Below, in pieces: positions 8,504-16,429 of a stretch of 64,000 nucleotides of DNA. The stretch comes from Clostridiales bacterium. GTDB lineage: Bacteria; Bacillota; Clostridia; Oscillospirales; Oscillospiraceae. Made by a program: the position numbers and the translations under genes. Numbering within the stretch: position 1 is the first letter of the stretch; every line of letters starts with the position of its first letter. Under the pieces are notes generated by a model, which saw only the letters and a list, made by a program, of their open reading frames with translations, made no database searches and had not been told where the DNA came from. The stretch spans positions 1 through 64,000 of the forward strand of contig JAAYBD010000016.1 of NCBI GenBank assembly GCA_012719035.1. Reading direction: 5' to 3'.

Positions 8504-9991
8504 TTATCTCATTGAACCGGTTTCGATAAATCTTTGATGCCACGAAAGTGCCTTTGAGAGATCATGGGGAGTTTGACAATTGCCGCATAGAGCCGCGGCA
8601 CTATCATAATATTCATGGAGCGCTTTTCGGTAATCGGGGTGAGCGCAGTTGTCTATAATCTCATCTACGCGCTCTTTCGGAGATTTTCCGCGCAGATCAG
8701 CGCAGCCCCATTCGGTTGCAATCACGTCAACATCATGTTCTGTACTGTCCACGTGTGAAACCATTGGGACGATGCAGGAAACAAGTCCGCGCTTTGCGGT
8801 AGATGGGGTGGTGAATATGGAGAGCTTTGAGTTGCGGCTGTAGTCGTTTGAACCGCCGAGCCCGTTGATCATATTAGTACCCATGGCGTGTGATGAGTTG
8901 ACATTACCGTAAATATCGGCTTCCCACGCTGTGTTGATGGATACAAGTTCGTTTGCCAGTATTTGAGTCGGAGCGTTTGTTATTTCAAGAGGCCGGAGAA
9001 CAAGACGCTTTTTGTAAAAATCAAGATTATCAAAGACATCGTCAAAAAACAGGGGCGTGATATCGAGAGTTGTAGTGGTCGCCTCCGAAATAATACCTTC
9101 TTTGATGGCATACAAGGCTTGATCCGATAAAACCTCGGTGTACATTTTAAGACCCTTATAGCCCTTGCTAATAAGACCGAGAAGGACGCAGTTTGCCACA
9201 ACACCCATACCAGACTGGAATGTAAACTGAGCAGGCAAGCGCTCCGCTTGAATTTCCTTGTTAAGAAGACTTACGACTTTGTCGGCGATTTGGTTAAAAA
9301 GAGGTGCGATTTCCGGGTAATATAAGTCTTTGTCGGGAATATTGGTAAATACGATACCTGCAATCTTTGCGGTATCTATTTTGATATAAGGCACGCCAAG
9401 TCTGTCCGCAGGAGATTTGATTACCGCATGTGGGCCAACACCAAAATCGTGAAATCCCTCCACCTCCGGTGGGACATTGAGGTTAAGCTCGATAAGTATT
9501 TTGTCGGCACAATCTACTATGGCTTCAGTGGTGCCCGCAGAAAGAGTGGGAACGAGACTACCGTCTTCCCTTATTTTGCAGCATTCAACAATGGCAAAAT
9601 CGACTTTGCCGAAAATGCCGCTTCTTACTTTCGATATAAGCTGCCCCAGATGATAATCGGCAAATTTGATTTTTCCTGAATTGATCTCGCCGCGTAGAGT
9701 CTCGTTGAACTGAAAACCTATAAATTTTTTAAGTATCCCAGCCCTTGCCATTGCCCCTACGTGCATATCGCCGCGGGCGGCTCCGTTTATCAAAGTCAGA
9801 TCTGCCGCATGTTTTAAATCTGCAAGGGCGGTGGGGATAGCTTTGGGATAACCGGTGCCGAATCCGCTGGTGCAAATGGTCATGCCTGTTTTAATTTTTG
9901 ATGCGGCATCCTCGGCGCTCATTACGAGATGTAATAACTCTGGCGATAAAATCCTATTCTTTACGGATGCCGGAATTGTATCTGTGCGCAT
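8504..9991 (-). CDS. Succinate-type acetyl-CoA hydrolase / CoA-transferase (class I)
   Basis: A 495-residue class I CoA-transferase of the AarC/Cat1/ScpC (acetyl-CoA hydrolase/transferase) group. It moves CoA between acetate, succinate, propionate or similar short acids. Supporting motifs are QSGMGVVANCVLLGL, TEVLSDQ with the probable catalytic Glu286, and the C-terminal SSHAMGTNMINGLGGSNDYSRNS stretch characteristic of the succinate CoA-transferase branch. I chose ATG 9991 over an in-frame ATG at 10009 because GGAGGA lies 6 nt upstream of 9991, inside the longer reading. It is clearly more distant from the three CoA-transferases at 20-25 kb than they are from one another. Exact substrates cannot be read from the sequence. 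Confidence 0.85.
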   Translation of the reverse strand: MRTDTIPASVKNRILSPELLHLVMSAEDAASKIKTGMTICTSGFGTGYPKAIPTALADLKHAADLTLINGAARGDMHVGAMARAGILKKFIGFQFNETLRGEINSGKIKFADYHLGQLISKVRSGIFGKVDFAIVECCKIREDGSLVPTLSAGTTEAIVDCADKILIELNLNVPPEVEGFHDFGVGPHAVIKSPADRLGVPYIKIDTAKIAGIVFTNIPDKDLYYPEIAPLFNQIADKVVSLLNKEIQAERLPAQFTFQSGMGVVANCVLLGLISKGYKGLKMYTEVLSDQALYAIKEGIISEATTTTLDITPLFFDDVFDNLDFYKKRLVLRPLEITNAPTQILANELVSINTAWEADIYGNVNSSHAMGTNMINGLGGSNDYSRNSKLSIFTTPSTAKRGLVSCIVPMVSHVDSTEHDVDVIATEWGCADLRGKSPKERVDEIIDNCAHPDYRKALHEYYDSAAALCGNCQTPHDLSKALSWHQRFIETGSMR

Positions 9992-10154
9992 ACGAGTTCC
10001 TCCATACATTAAAATTTATTGAATAGCGATCTGCACTGATAAGGTTGGGACGAAATTGTGTTAATCGACAAAAAATTCAAGCACAAAGCAATGAGAATTG
10101 TCAACTTGTACATAATATATATTATACCTCTTTTTATGAGGAAAGGAAGCCTCT

Positions 10155-10430
10155 ATGGGAGAGATTTTTCAACCCGTTTCTTTGGGTAACTTGACCATCA
10201 AAAACTGTACTCGTATCATATTTAAAATTCATAGCAGAGAAAGATAATTAGCTAAATAAAATTATCCAATGATGATATAAATCAACTATTTAGGCATAAT
10301 AGGCGATGAAGGTCTTTTTCTTGGTGAGAGCACATGGAGCTAAAGAAGGCTTTCAAATAAAGGCATTGATGCAGTCGCAATCTCAAGAGCATTCGCTGAC
10401 CCTATGTATATAAATGGTTGGGATAAATAA
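10155..10430 (+). pseudogene. Relic of an Old Yellow Enzyme / enoate-reductase family gene
   Basis: After a good ribosome-binding site (GAGGAAAGGAAG) the frame starts MGEIFQPVSLGNLTIKN, the typical N-terminus of NADH:flavin oxidoreductases of the Old Yellow Enzyme family. It stops at 10245-10247. The same reading frame continues through further stops to GDEGLFLGES (10302 on) and GIDAVAISRAFADP (10362-10430), the latter resembling the GRxxLADP segment near the end of the barrel domain. About 90 codons survive out of an expected 350 or more, so most of the gene is deleted. If it was an enoate or dienoyl-CoA reductase, it would have fitted the neighbouring dehydratase pathway; that link is inference. 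Confidence 0.5.
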
Positions 10431-11259
10431 GAAAAAAAGGCGGTTTCAATTTATAACGAAAATCCACTATGTTAAAAGCCGCCACAAAATATACGGAGCT
10501 TAGCCGTCATAATGTTAAGCTCCAACACAATATATATGGATATAAAAACAAAAAAGAAGTAAAAAACTTACGGAATAGTATTTAGGGATGATATCAAAAT
10601 AATCATATACATATGACAAATATCTTATGACAATACCAACAAACTTTATAAATAATACATAAAGTAGTTGCATTTTTAGTATAGTAGCGTTACCATTATT
10701 GTATATAGTGCATCAAAATAAAGCGATCATCAATGAAGCGTCTGAAGATTTTTTCAATCGGATAGTAAGACAAATTAACGAAAAACAATTAAAAAATTTG
10801 TGGACAAGTACGGTCGAATCAAATGCAAAATGCCTTTATAATCTACTTAGACTCCGATGAGACAATTTCCAAAAGATTTGGACTATCTTTTTGGGAACCG
10901 GTTGTTGGGTATACCGCATAAGGCAGGCTTCAGAAACTAAGAGATACGGAAAAGCCACAGCCGCCCGCAAGGGCGGTGTATTGATGTTTCTGTACATTTT
11001 ATTACCTTGACTTGATTGTCGATTAATTGCTATAAATGGCAATTTATAGGATATATGCATATATGTTATGGCAGAATATTACAAATTTTGCCTCAAGTAT
11101 AATTATTTCAATCAGGTTTACTTAAAGAGATTAAAACTATTGCACAATATATTCCGTGATTTATTGTAATATAGCCCAAATTGCAAACGAGAATTGACAT
11201 TTTGATGTTCGGATTGTAGAATATAATGCGTATGATTGGCATTAGAATGCGTATGTAAC

Positions 11260-11301
11260 GCGGTTTCATAAGGAAACCGCAGTAGTGCTCAGTTTTCTGA
11301 G
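11260..11301 (+). promoter_or_regulatory. Two tandem hairpins in the leader of the first dehydratase pair
   Basis: GCGGTTTC (11260-11267) pairs with GAAACCGC (11273-11280) and, seven bases on, CTCAG-TTTT-CTGAG (11288-11301) forms a second small hairpin, about 110 bp before the start codon. A TATAAT box lies upstream at 11222-11227, but its nearest TTGACA (11194) is 22 bp away, too far for a standard promoter. Function is unknown. Confidence 0.35.
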
Positions 11302-11408
11302 TATAGGATAGTGTAAATTTTAACTTATGAGAAATCTGGGCATTTAGATGCCGGATTGACTTCATGAGCTTGAAATTATTTGCCCCAAGAACAAAAAGGA
11401 GGAGACAC

Positions 11409-12536
11409 ATGGATTACCAGAAATTATTCCAATCAGAAATTTCAGGCGAATCAGTAAAGGCCTGGAAAGCACAAGGTAAAAAGGCTATCGGCTATATCTG
11501 CTGTCATGTACCGGTAGAGATCCTGCACGCCCTGGATATTATGCCCATCCGTATGAGGGCAACAGGCATCACAGAATCTCCTGATGGAGATACTTGGATG
11601 TCCACATTCAGCTGCAGCTTCGCAAGAGGTATTCTGCAGCGCTGGCTCGATGGCACATACGAGTTCCTTGATGGTATCGTAACATCCGACGGCTGCTTGA
11701 TGTCAGCACGCGCATTCGACAATGCAGAGCACATCAGCAACAAAAACAAAGAAGGCAGATTCTTCTATCAGGTCGGTGCCCCCCGTATGTACGGCGACCT
11801 TGAAAAAGAGTACTATGAAAATGAGCTGAAAGATCTTATTGCAAAGCTCGAAGAGCTTACCGGCAACAAGCTCACAGATGAAAAGCTGAAGGCTTCTATT
11901 GCAAAGTACAACGAAGTCCGCAGCCTCATCCAGCAGGTAAACGCTCTCCGCAAGGAAGAAAATCCCGTCATCAGCGGCGAAGATGCACTCAAGCTCATGC
12001 TTGCTTCTTCAAACTTCACAGTTGAAGAGTACATAGAGCTTCTCAAGGCATTCCTTGCTGATGCAAAGAACCGCGCTCCCATCACAGACAAGCGCGCACG
12101 TCTTATGATCATAGGCTCCGCACTCGATAATCCCGGTTACCTTCAGGTTATTGAGGAAAAGGGTGGACTGTTCGTAGCTGATGACCTCTGCTTCGGCAGC
12201 AAGACGTTCAACTACGCTATGGAAGTTGATGATAAGGACGTTCTCGGATCTCTTGCAGATTACTACCTCAAGCGCATCGTATGCCCGCGTATGATGGACA
12301 ACCGTGTTCAGCTTCAAAAAGACATCGTAGAAGCCTGCAAAGAATACAAGGTTGACGGTGTTGTATATCAGAAGATGCAGTACTGCGAGTGCTGGGGCGG
12401 AGAGAGCCTGTACCTTGAGCCGGATCTTAAGGCTATCGGTGTTCCGATGCTTCAGGTTGAGCGCGAAGAGCACCTTGCCAATGCCGGACAGCTTGCTATC
12501 CGTGCCGAGGCATTTATTGAAATGATTGAGAAATAA
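11409..12536 (+). CDS. 2-hydroxyacyl-CoA dehydratase / benzoyl-CoA reductase family, small subunit, copy 1
   Basis: A 375-residue member of the HgdB/FldC/HadC/BcrC family. These subunits bind a [4Fe-4S] cluster that takes one electron from an ATP-driven activase and transfers it to an acyl-CoA, giving a ketyl or aryl radical. Visible cysteines include C31-C32 in GYICCHVP, C69 in STFSCSFARG, C96 in SDGCLMS and C326/C328 in YCECWGGE; homologous Cys in this family ligate the cluster. Length matches HadC/FldC (about 375) and BcrC. ATG 11409 is preferred over a start at 11364 because AAGGAGGAGACAC precedes it and the paralogue at 16430 starts at the same point. It is 19 bp ahead of its partner subunit. 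The substrate is not determinable; lactyl-, 2-hydroxyglutaryl-, aryl-lactyl- or aromatic acyl-CoA are all possible. Confidence 0.9.
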   Translation: MDYQKLFQSEISGESVKAWKAQGKKAIGYICCHVPVEILHALDIMPIRMRATGITESPDGDTWMSTFSCSFARGILQRWLDGTYEFLDGIVTSDGCLMSARAFDNAEHISNKNKEGRFFYQVGAPRMYGDLEKEYYENELKDLIAKLEELTGNKLTDEKLKASIAKYNEVRSLIQQVNALRKEENPVISGEDALKLMLASSNFTVEEYIELLKAFLADAKNRAPITDKRARLMIIGSALDNPGYLQVIEEKGGLFVADDLCFGSKTFNYAMEVDDKDVLGSLADYYLKRIVCPRMMDNRVQLQKDIVEACKEYKVDGVVYQKMQYCECWGGESLYLEPDLKAIGVPMLQVEREEHLANAGQLAIRAEAFIEMIEK

Positions 12537-12555
12537 GGAAAAGGAGGACTAAAAA

Positions 12556-13860
12556 ATGGCCGAATTTGTTAAAGACACGACTTTAGAAGATGCCGTGATG
12601 CGTGGAGAACTTTCTGTTTTTGATTTCTGCTGCCAGAAAGTTGAAGGACAGATCGCGCGCATGAAGGAGAGAAACCCTGACCTCCTTTGGACCCTTGAGA
12701 TTCAAGACGCCATGTGGCACAACTACCGCGACGCACATAAGAGGGGCAAGAAGCTCGTCTTCTTCGGCGGTCCTGTGCCTGTCGATATTATAGTTGCATT
12801 TGACTGCATCCCCGTATATCTTGATACGATTCCGATCCGTCTTTCACCGAACCCTGTTCTGACAGGTAAGTTCATTGACTCCGCTGAAAGATACGTTCCC
12901 GCAACCACCTGCGGTCTCTGCAAAACCTATCTGGGTACCGCTCTTGAAGATCAGTATGGAGTAAAGCCCGATGCATTCGTTTATTCCGCTGTTCCCTGCG
13001 ACTCCTCCCGCGTTGTATACCCCAATATGGAGAGAATCTTTAATGTTCCGACATTCTCCTTCGACTTCCCCTTCCGCAGAGATGACCGCGGTTATGATTA
13101 TCTCGTGAACCAGACCGAGAGATTCGTTACCTTCATGGAAGAATTTACCGGCACGAAGCTTGACTGGGGTAAGCTGAAAGAAGCTATGACCCACTCCAAC
13201 AGAACTTATGAACTCCAAGGCAAGTGCGCAGACCTGCGTAAGCATAAGCCCTGCCCGCTGCCCGGACGTATGCTCGTTCTCAACGGAACCTCCAACGCAA
13301 TGGCCTGCTTCCCCGAGATGGGCGACTTGCTTGAGAAGGAACTGGAAGTTGGACAGATGATGATCGAGCTGGGCATGGGTCCCTGCCCCAACGGCGAGAA
13401 GCATCGTGTTGCTCTGCTCCAGAATATGCTCTGGTCATTCTCCGGCGCTATGGACTGGATGGAAAAAGAGTACGACGCTGTTACTGTTATGGACGCATTC
13501 GGATTCCAGCATGGTGATTTGTATGAGGATCTGGATGACAGATATGGATGCTTCAAGACAATGGCGAAGAAGATCCAGAATAACCCGATGATCCACGGTG
13601 CATCCGGACCTTCTGAGAACTTCCTCTATCTCACAGACCAAATCTTCCGTGATTATGAGCCCGATGTATCTATCTTCCTCGGACACATCGGCTGCAAGCA
13701 CACATGGGCTTCTGCAAAGATGGTCACCGACATGATTCAGGAGAAGTACGGAGTACCCTCCCTCTACCTGGATGTTGATGGCATCGACGGACGTTACAAG
13801 ACAAAGGACGAAATCACTGGCGCTCTTGCTCAGTATTTCGACACAGTCGTCAATAAGTAA
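12556..13860 (+). CDS. 2-hydroxyacyl-CoA dehydratase / benzoyl-CoA reductase family, large subunit, copy 1
   Basis: A 434-residue partner subunit of the HgdA/FldB/HadB/BcrB type; with the preceding gene it should form the catalytic heterodimer. Features: LVFFGGPVPVDIIVAFDC (Cys84), CGLCKTYLG (C119, C122), SAVPCDSSR (C148), and later GPCPNGEKHRVALLQNMLW and FLGHIGCKHTWAS. The length fits BcrB (about 430) slightly better than HadB/FldB (about 410). It carries a CxxC at 119-122 that its paralogue at 17562 does not keep. AAAGGAGG precedes the ATG, and a strong terminator follows, so copy 1 forms its own two-gene transcription unit. Confidence 0.9.
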   Translation: MAEFVKDTTLEDAVMRGELSVFDFCCQKVEGQIARMKERNPDLLWTLEIQDAMWHNYRDAHKRGKKLVFFGGPVPVDIIVAFDCIPVYLDTIPIRLSPNPVLTGKFIDSAERYVPATTCGLCKTYLGTALEDQYGVKPDAFVYSAVPCDSSRVVYPNMERIFNVPTFSFDFPFRRDDRGYDYLVNQTERFVTFMEEFTGTKLDWGKLKEAMTHSNRTYELQGKCADLRKHKPCPLPGRMLVLNGTSNAMACFPEMGDLLEKELEVGQMMIELGMGPCPNGEKHRVALLQNMLWSFSGAMDWMEKEYDAVTVMDAFGFQHGDLYEDLDDRYGCFKTMAKKIQNNPMIHGASGPSENFLYLTDQIFRDYEPDVSIFLGHIGCKHTWASAKMVTDMIQEKYGVPSLYLDVDGIDGRYKTKDEITGALAQYFDTVVNK

Positions 13861-13890
13861 TAAGCAGGAAATATATATTTTTTGCATCAG

Positions 13891-13923
13891 AGGGCGGGGG
13901 GCAATCGTTGCTTCCCGCCCTTT
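13891..13923 (+). terminator. Terminator after the first dehydratase pair
   Basis: AGGGCGGG (13891-13898) pairs with CCCGCCCT (13914-13921). The inner GG-GCAA/TTGC-TT extends the stem through G-U pairs to 14 bp around a TCG loop, and TTT follows. It separates copy 1 from the activase operon. Confidence 0.75.
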
Positions 13924-14029
13924 GGCCGCTATCAAGGACGCTTTAACTTGGCGTCTGTTATATTACTTCATTTGATGGATAAGGGACAATATGTGGGGCA
14001 TGGTGTGCCAATGGTACACAAGTGAAACA

Positions 14030-14056
14030 ATATGACACACAATAGTCGTGTCATAT
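14030..14056 (+). promoter_or_regulatory. 9-bp perfect inverted repeat, candidate enhancer-binding-protein site
   Basis: ATATGACAC (14030-14038) and GTGTCATAT (14048-14056) with a 9-bp spacer. It lies about 150 bp upstream of the -24/-12 promoter, the usual distance for an upstream activating sequence bound by a sigma-54 activator. A weaker near-palindrome (TGTGCC-AAT-GGTACA) lies just upstream. No activator gene is in the window. Confidence 0.55.
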
Positions 14057-14200
14057 CTTTAATTCGGGTAAATTTGTATCAAAAGTATTATGTGCTGGTC
14101 AATACTTAGATGACAGTATGGACGGTGATTTGATTATAATAGACAAATTAATGTGTCGATATTTGTAAAAACAATACTAAAATGATGAACTTATCGTATT

Positions 14201-14216
14201 TGGCACATTTTTTGCT
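14201..14216 (+). promoter_or_regulatory. Sigma-54 (-24/-12) promoter of the activase operon
   Basis: TGGCAC (14201-14206), five bases, TTGCT (14212-14216). This matches the RpoN consensus exactly, with GG and GC ten bases apart. It predicts a start near 14228 and a leader of about 70 nt before the first activase. The 440-bp gap it sits in holds no gene. Confidence 0.8.
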
Positions 14217-14300
14217 CTTTATAAACATTGTGGATTGAGATGCTGACGTACACAGATTATTCTATATAAGTTGGCATAGCATATTAAGGAGGAACAATAT

Positions 14301-15068
14301 ATGATAACCGCAGGAATCGATTGTGGCAGTCAAAACACTAAAGGGGCAGTGATGAAAGACGGTAAAGTTATAGCTACCGCTTTGCTCCCTACGGAGTTTG
14401 ACGCAGATTTGGCAGCTCAAAGAGTTTATGAGAAAGCTTTGAGCGAAGCAGGCATTAAAAAGGATGATGTTGACCGCCTTATAATCACAGGCATCGGACG
14501 TGACATCGTCAAATGGGGAGATGGAGATATAAACGAAGTCGGCGCCGCCGCTAAGGGCGCAAGATTTGCATTTCCCGATACGGATACCGTTATAGATATG
14601 GGCGCTGACAGCTGCCGTGTCATTCGTCTTAATGAAGACGGAACAATCTTGAAATATGAAGTCAATGACAAGTGCGCCTCTGGAGCAGGAACATTTATAG
14701 AGGCAATGGCTCGCGCTCTCCAAATCACGACAGAGGAAATGGGAGATTATTCGCTCCGTCATACAAAGGAACTGGCTACCAATGCTCAGTGCGTTGTTTT
14801 TGCCGAGTCAGAGGTTATTTCCCTGATCCACGCCAAAGAATCAAGAGAAGACATCGCATACGGCGTGCATATGGGTATTGCTAACCGTGTTGCATCAATG
14901 ATCCGCAGAGTCGGACTGACCGACAAGTTCACGATGATCGGCGGCCCAGCATTCAATAAGGGACTTGTAAGCTGCATGTCCAAGGTGTTCGGAAGAGAAA
15001 TCAGAGTTCCCGAAAACAACCAGTATTTGAGTGCGATCGGCGCTGCAATTTACGGCACTGAGAATTAG
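14301..15068 (+). CDS. Acyl-CoA dehydratase/benzoyl-CoA reductase activase 1 (HgdC/FldI/BcrA family)
   Basis: A 255-residue ASKHA-fold ATPase. The homodimer of this family holds one [4Fe-4S] cluster between subunits and couples ATP hydrolysis to injection of a low-potential electron into the dehydratase or reductase. It starts ITAGIDCGSQNTKGAV (phosphate-1 loop) and keeps the two cluster cysteines in NDKCASGAGTF (C125) and NAQCVVFAESEVISL (C164), plus GGPAFNKGLV. Length equals HgdC/HadI/FldI (about 260). It is the first gene after the sigma-54 promoter, with AAGGAGG before the ATG, and is followed after 18 bp by a second, different activase. Confidence 0.92.
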   Translation: MITAGIDCGSQNTKGAVMKDGKVIATALLPTEFDADLAAQRVYEKALSEAGIKKDDVDRLIITGIGRDIVKWGDGDINEVGAAAKGARFAFPDTDTVIDMGADSCRVIRLNEDGTILKYEVNDKCASGAGTFIEAMARALQITTEEMGDYSLRHTKELATNAQCVVFAESEVISLIHAKESREDIAYGVHMGIANRVASMIRRVGLTDKFTMIGGPAFNKGLVSCMSKVFGREIRVPENNQYLSAIGAAIYGTEN

Positions 15069-15086
15069 TATACGGAGGATAAGACA

Positions 15087-15971
15087 ATGGCTGAAATTGA
15101 AAAAGTAGATTATTGGAGATGGACAGAATCCAATTGGAAAAACCCCGATATTCCTGATTGGCACGGCAGTCTTATTACCGCAGGTGTCGACATAGGCTCG
15201 ACCAGCACACAGGCTGTTATTTTGGTAGACGGAGTGCCTTATGCATATTCCAACATGAGAACAGGCTCTAACAGCCCTGATTCTGCTATCGGAGCCATAA
15301 ACTGGGCTATGAAGGATACAGGATTGACACTCGAAGATATAACCTATACAATAGGTACTGGGTATGGTCGTGTCAACGTACCTTTCTCAAATAAGACAGT
15401 TACTGAAATCACCTGCCACGCAAAGGGAGCAAATTACATCTACGGACCCACAGTACGCACAATCCTCGATATGGGCGGTCAGGACTGCAAGGCCATCCAC
15501 TGCGATGAAAAGGGCACAGTTACATCATTTATGATGAACGATAAGTGCGCAGCCGGAACAGGCCGCGGCATGGAAGTCATTGCAAACCTGCTTGCAGTCA
15601 GAGTTGAAGAAATCGGAGAAATGTCATTCAAAGTTGACGAAGAACCTGCACCTGTTTCCTCCACCTGCGTTATTTTTGCAAAGAGCGAGGCAACAAAGCT
15701 CATGAGAGCCGGCTGGACAAAGGAAAAAGTTCTCGCGGCATACTGCCATGCGATGGCTCTCCGCGTTGTCCGTCTGCTTGAGCGCAACGGTATGGAACTT
15801 GATTTTGCGATTACCGGCGGTATAGCAAAGAATGTCGGTGTAACACGCCGCATCGAAAAAATCATGGGAGTTACAGCCCTTTCCCCGAAGATGGACACTC
15901 AGATCGCAGGAGCTTTGGGCGCAGCTTTGCTCGCAAAGGAATTTGTAGAAAAGAAAAAGGCAAAAGGTTAA
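15087..15971 (+). CDS. Activase 2 (BcrD/BadG-like) with Trp-rich N-terminal extension
   Basis: A 294-residue paralogue of activase 1 from the same ASKHA family. The core starts at about residue 29 (LITAGVDIGSTSTQAVIL). The cluster cysteines are present in NDKCAAGTGRGMEV (C154) and SSTCVIFAKSEATKL (C194), and GGIAKNVGVTRRIE is the adenosine-binding segment. The first 28 residues form an extra acidic, Trp-rich leader (W10, W12, W17, W25) that single-activase systems lack. Two unequal activases side by side are the BcrA/BcrD or BzdP/BzdQ arrangement of ATP-dependent benzoyl-CoA reductase, where they form a heterodimer. Alternatively each activase may serve one of the two dehydratase pairs. Confidence 0.88.
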   Translation: MAEIEKVDYWRWTESNWKNPDIPDWHGSLITAGVDIGSTSTQAVILVDGVPYAYSNMRTGSNSPDSAIGAINWAMKDTGLTLEDITYTIGTGYGRVNVPFSNKTVTEITCHAKGANYIYGPTVRTILDMGGQDCKAIHCDEKGTVTSFMMNDKCAAGTGRGMEVIANLLAVRVEEIGEMSFKVDEEPAPVSSTCVIFAKSEATKLMRAGWTKEKVLAAYCHAMALRVVRLLERNGMELDFAITGGIAKNVGVTRRIEKIMGVTALSPKMDTQIAGALGAALLAKEFVEKKKAKG

Positions 15972-16044
15972 TTGAAGGACGAAAAGCGGCATATTCGAAC
16001 TGCTTGCGAAATATGAATGTGCAAGTTGGAAGGAGGCTATTATC

Positions 16045-16320
16045 ATGTTAGCAAATTATGGCTACGAAGATGGTTCCGGACACTATTACATTAAAATCGA
16101 CACTTCAAAATGCGCGGAATGTTCTGCTAAAGGCTGCATTGCAGCCTGTCCAGAGAAGCTTTTCGCGGTAGAGCTTGACGATTTTGATGATGAAGTAGTG
16201 TTAATTAGGGAAGATGCCCGCAATACCCTGCAAACAAATTGTGCACACTGCAAGGCAAACGGAGACAAAGAACTTTGCAGACAAGCCTGTGAGACGAACG
16301 CAATCAGCTTTTCTTGGTAA
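16045..16320 (+). CDS. 2[4Fe-4S] ferredoxin of Allochromatium/Thauera-like spacing
   Basis: A 91-residue electron carrier, the probable donor to the activases. Two cluster motifs are seen: C23-x2-C26-x4-C31-x3-C35-Pro, and C66-x2-C69-x8-C78-x3-C82. The enlarged second motif (x8) is the spacing known from the Allochromatium vinosum-type ferredoxins, which include the donor of Thauera benzoyl-CoA reductase and have unusually low potentials. The x4 in the first motif is itself uncommon. GGAAGGAGG precedes the ATG. It is cotranscribed with the two activases and lies 110 bp before the second dehydratase pair. Confidence 0.85.
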   Translation: MLANYGYEDGSGHYYIKIDTSKCAECSAKGCIAACPEKLFAVELDDFDDEVVLIREDARNTLQTNCAHCKANGDKELCRQACETNAISFSW

Positions 16321-16370
16321 GAGGCGAAGTATGGAATTTTAACTCACGGTTACCGCCGAGCTTTATAATG

Positions 16371-16385
16371 CGGCTTGACAAGCCG
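16371..16385 (+). promoter_or_regulatory. Small hairpin upstream of the second dehydratase pair
   Basis: CGGCTT-GAC-AAGCCG (16371-16385) lies within a larger CTCAC...GTGAG fold, 45 bp before the start codon. No T tract follows. It may be an intercistronic processing or pausing element between the ferredoxin and the second pair. Confidence 0.3.
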
Positions 16386-16429
16386 GTGAGATTGAAATTA
16401 TTTTCCTAAGAAATTAAAGGAGGAGACAC

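Larger units (their letters stand above)
10010..11369. other. 1.4 kb gene-poor, AT-rich stretch
   Basis: No intact gene is seen between the CoA-transferase and the first dehydratase pair. It contains the Old Yellow Enzyme relic at 10155-10430 and several small inverted repeats: GGAGCTTA/TAAGCTCC at 10496-10524, CCGCCC-GCAA-GGGCGG at 10961-10976, and two leader hairpins at 11260-11301. A 50-codon GTG frame at 10708-10860 has no ribosome-binding site. The codon content is eroded, which suggests decayed genes. Confidence 0.6.

Noticed and set aside
10708..10860. A 50-codon open frame from GTG
   Set aside because: No ribosome-binding site, no family similarity recognised, and it lies in an eroded interval.
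10836..11060. A 74-codon minus-strand frame
   Set aside because: No ribosome-binding site, poor composition for a protein, and it is interrupted by the tetraloop hairpin at 10961.
11236..11251. A TGGCAT...TGC sequence resembling a second sigma-54 promoter before the first catalytic pair
   Set aside because: The GG and GC elements are only nine bases apart; sigma-54 needs ten, so it is unlikely to work.
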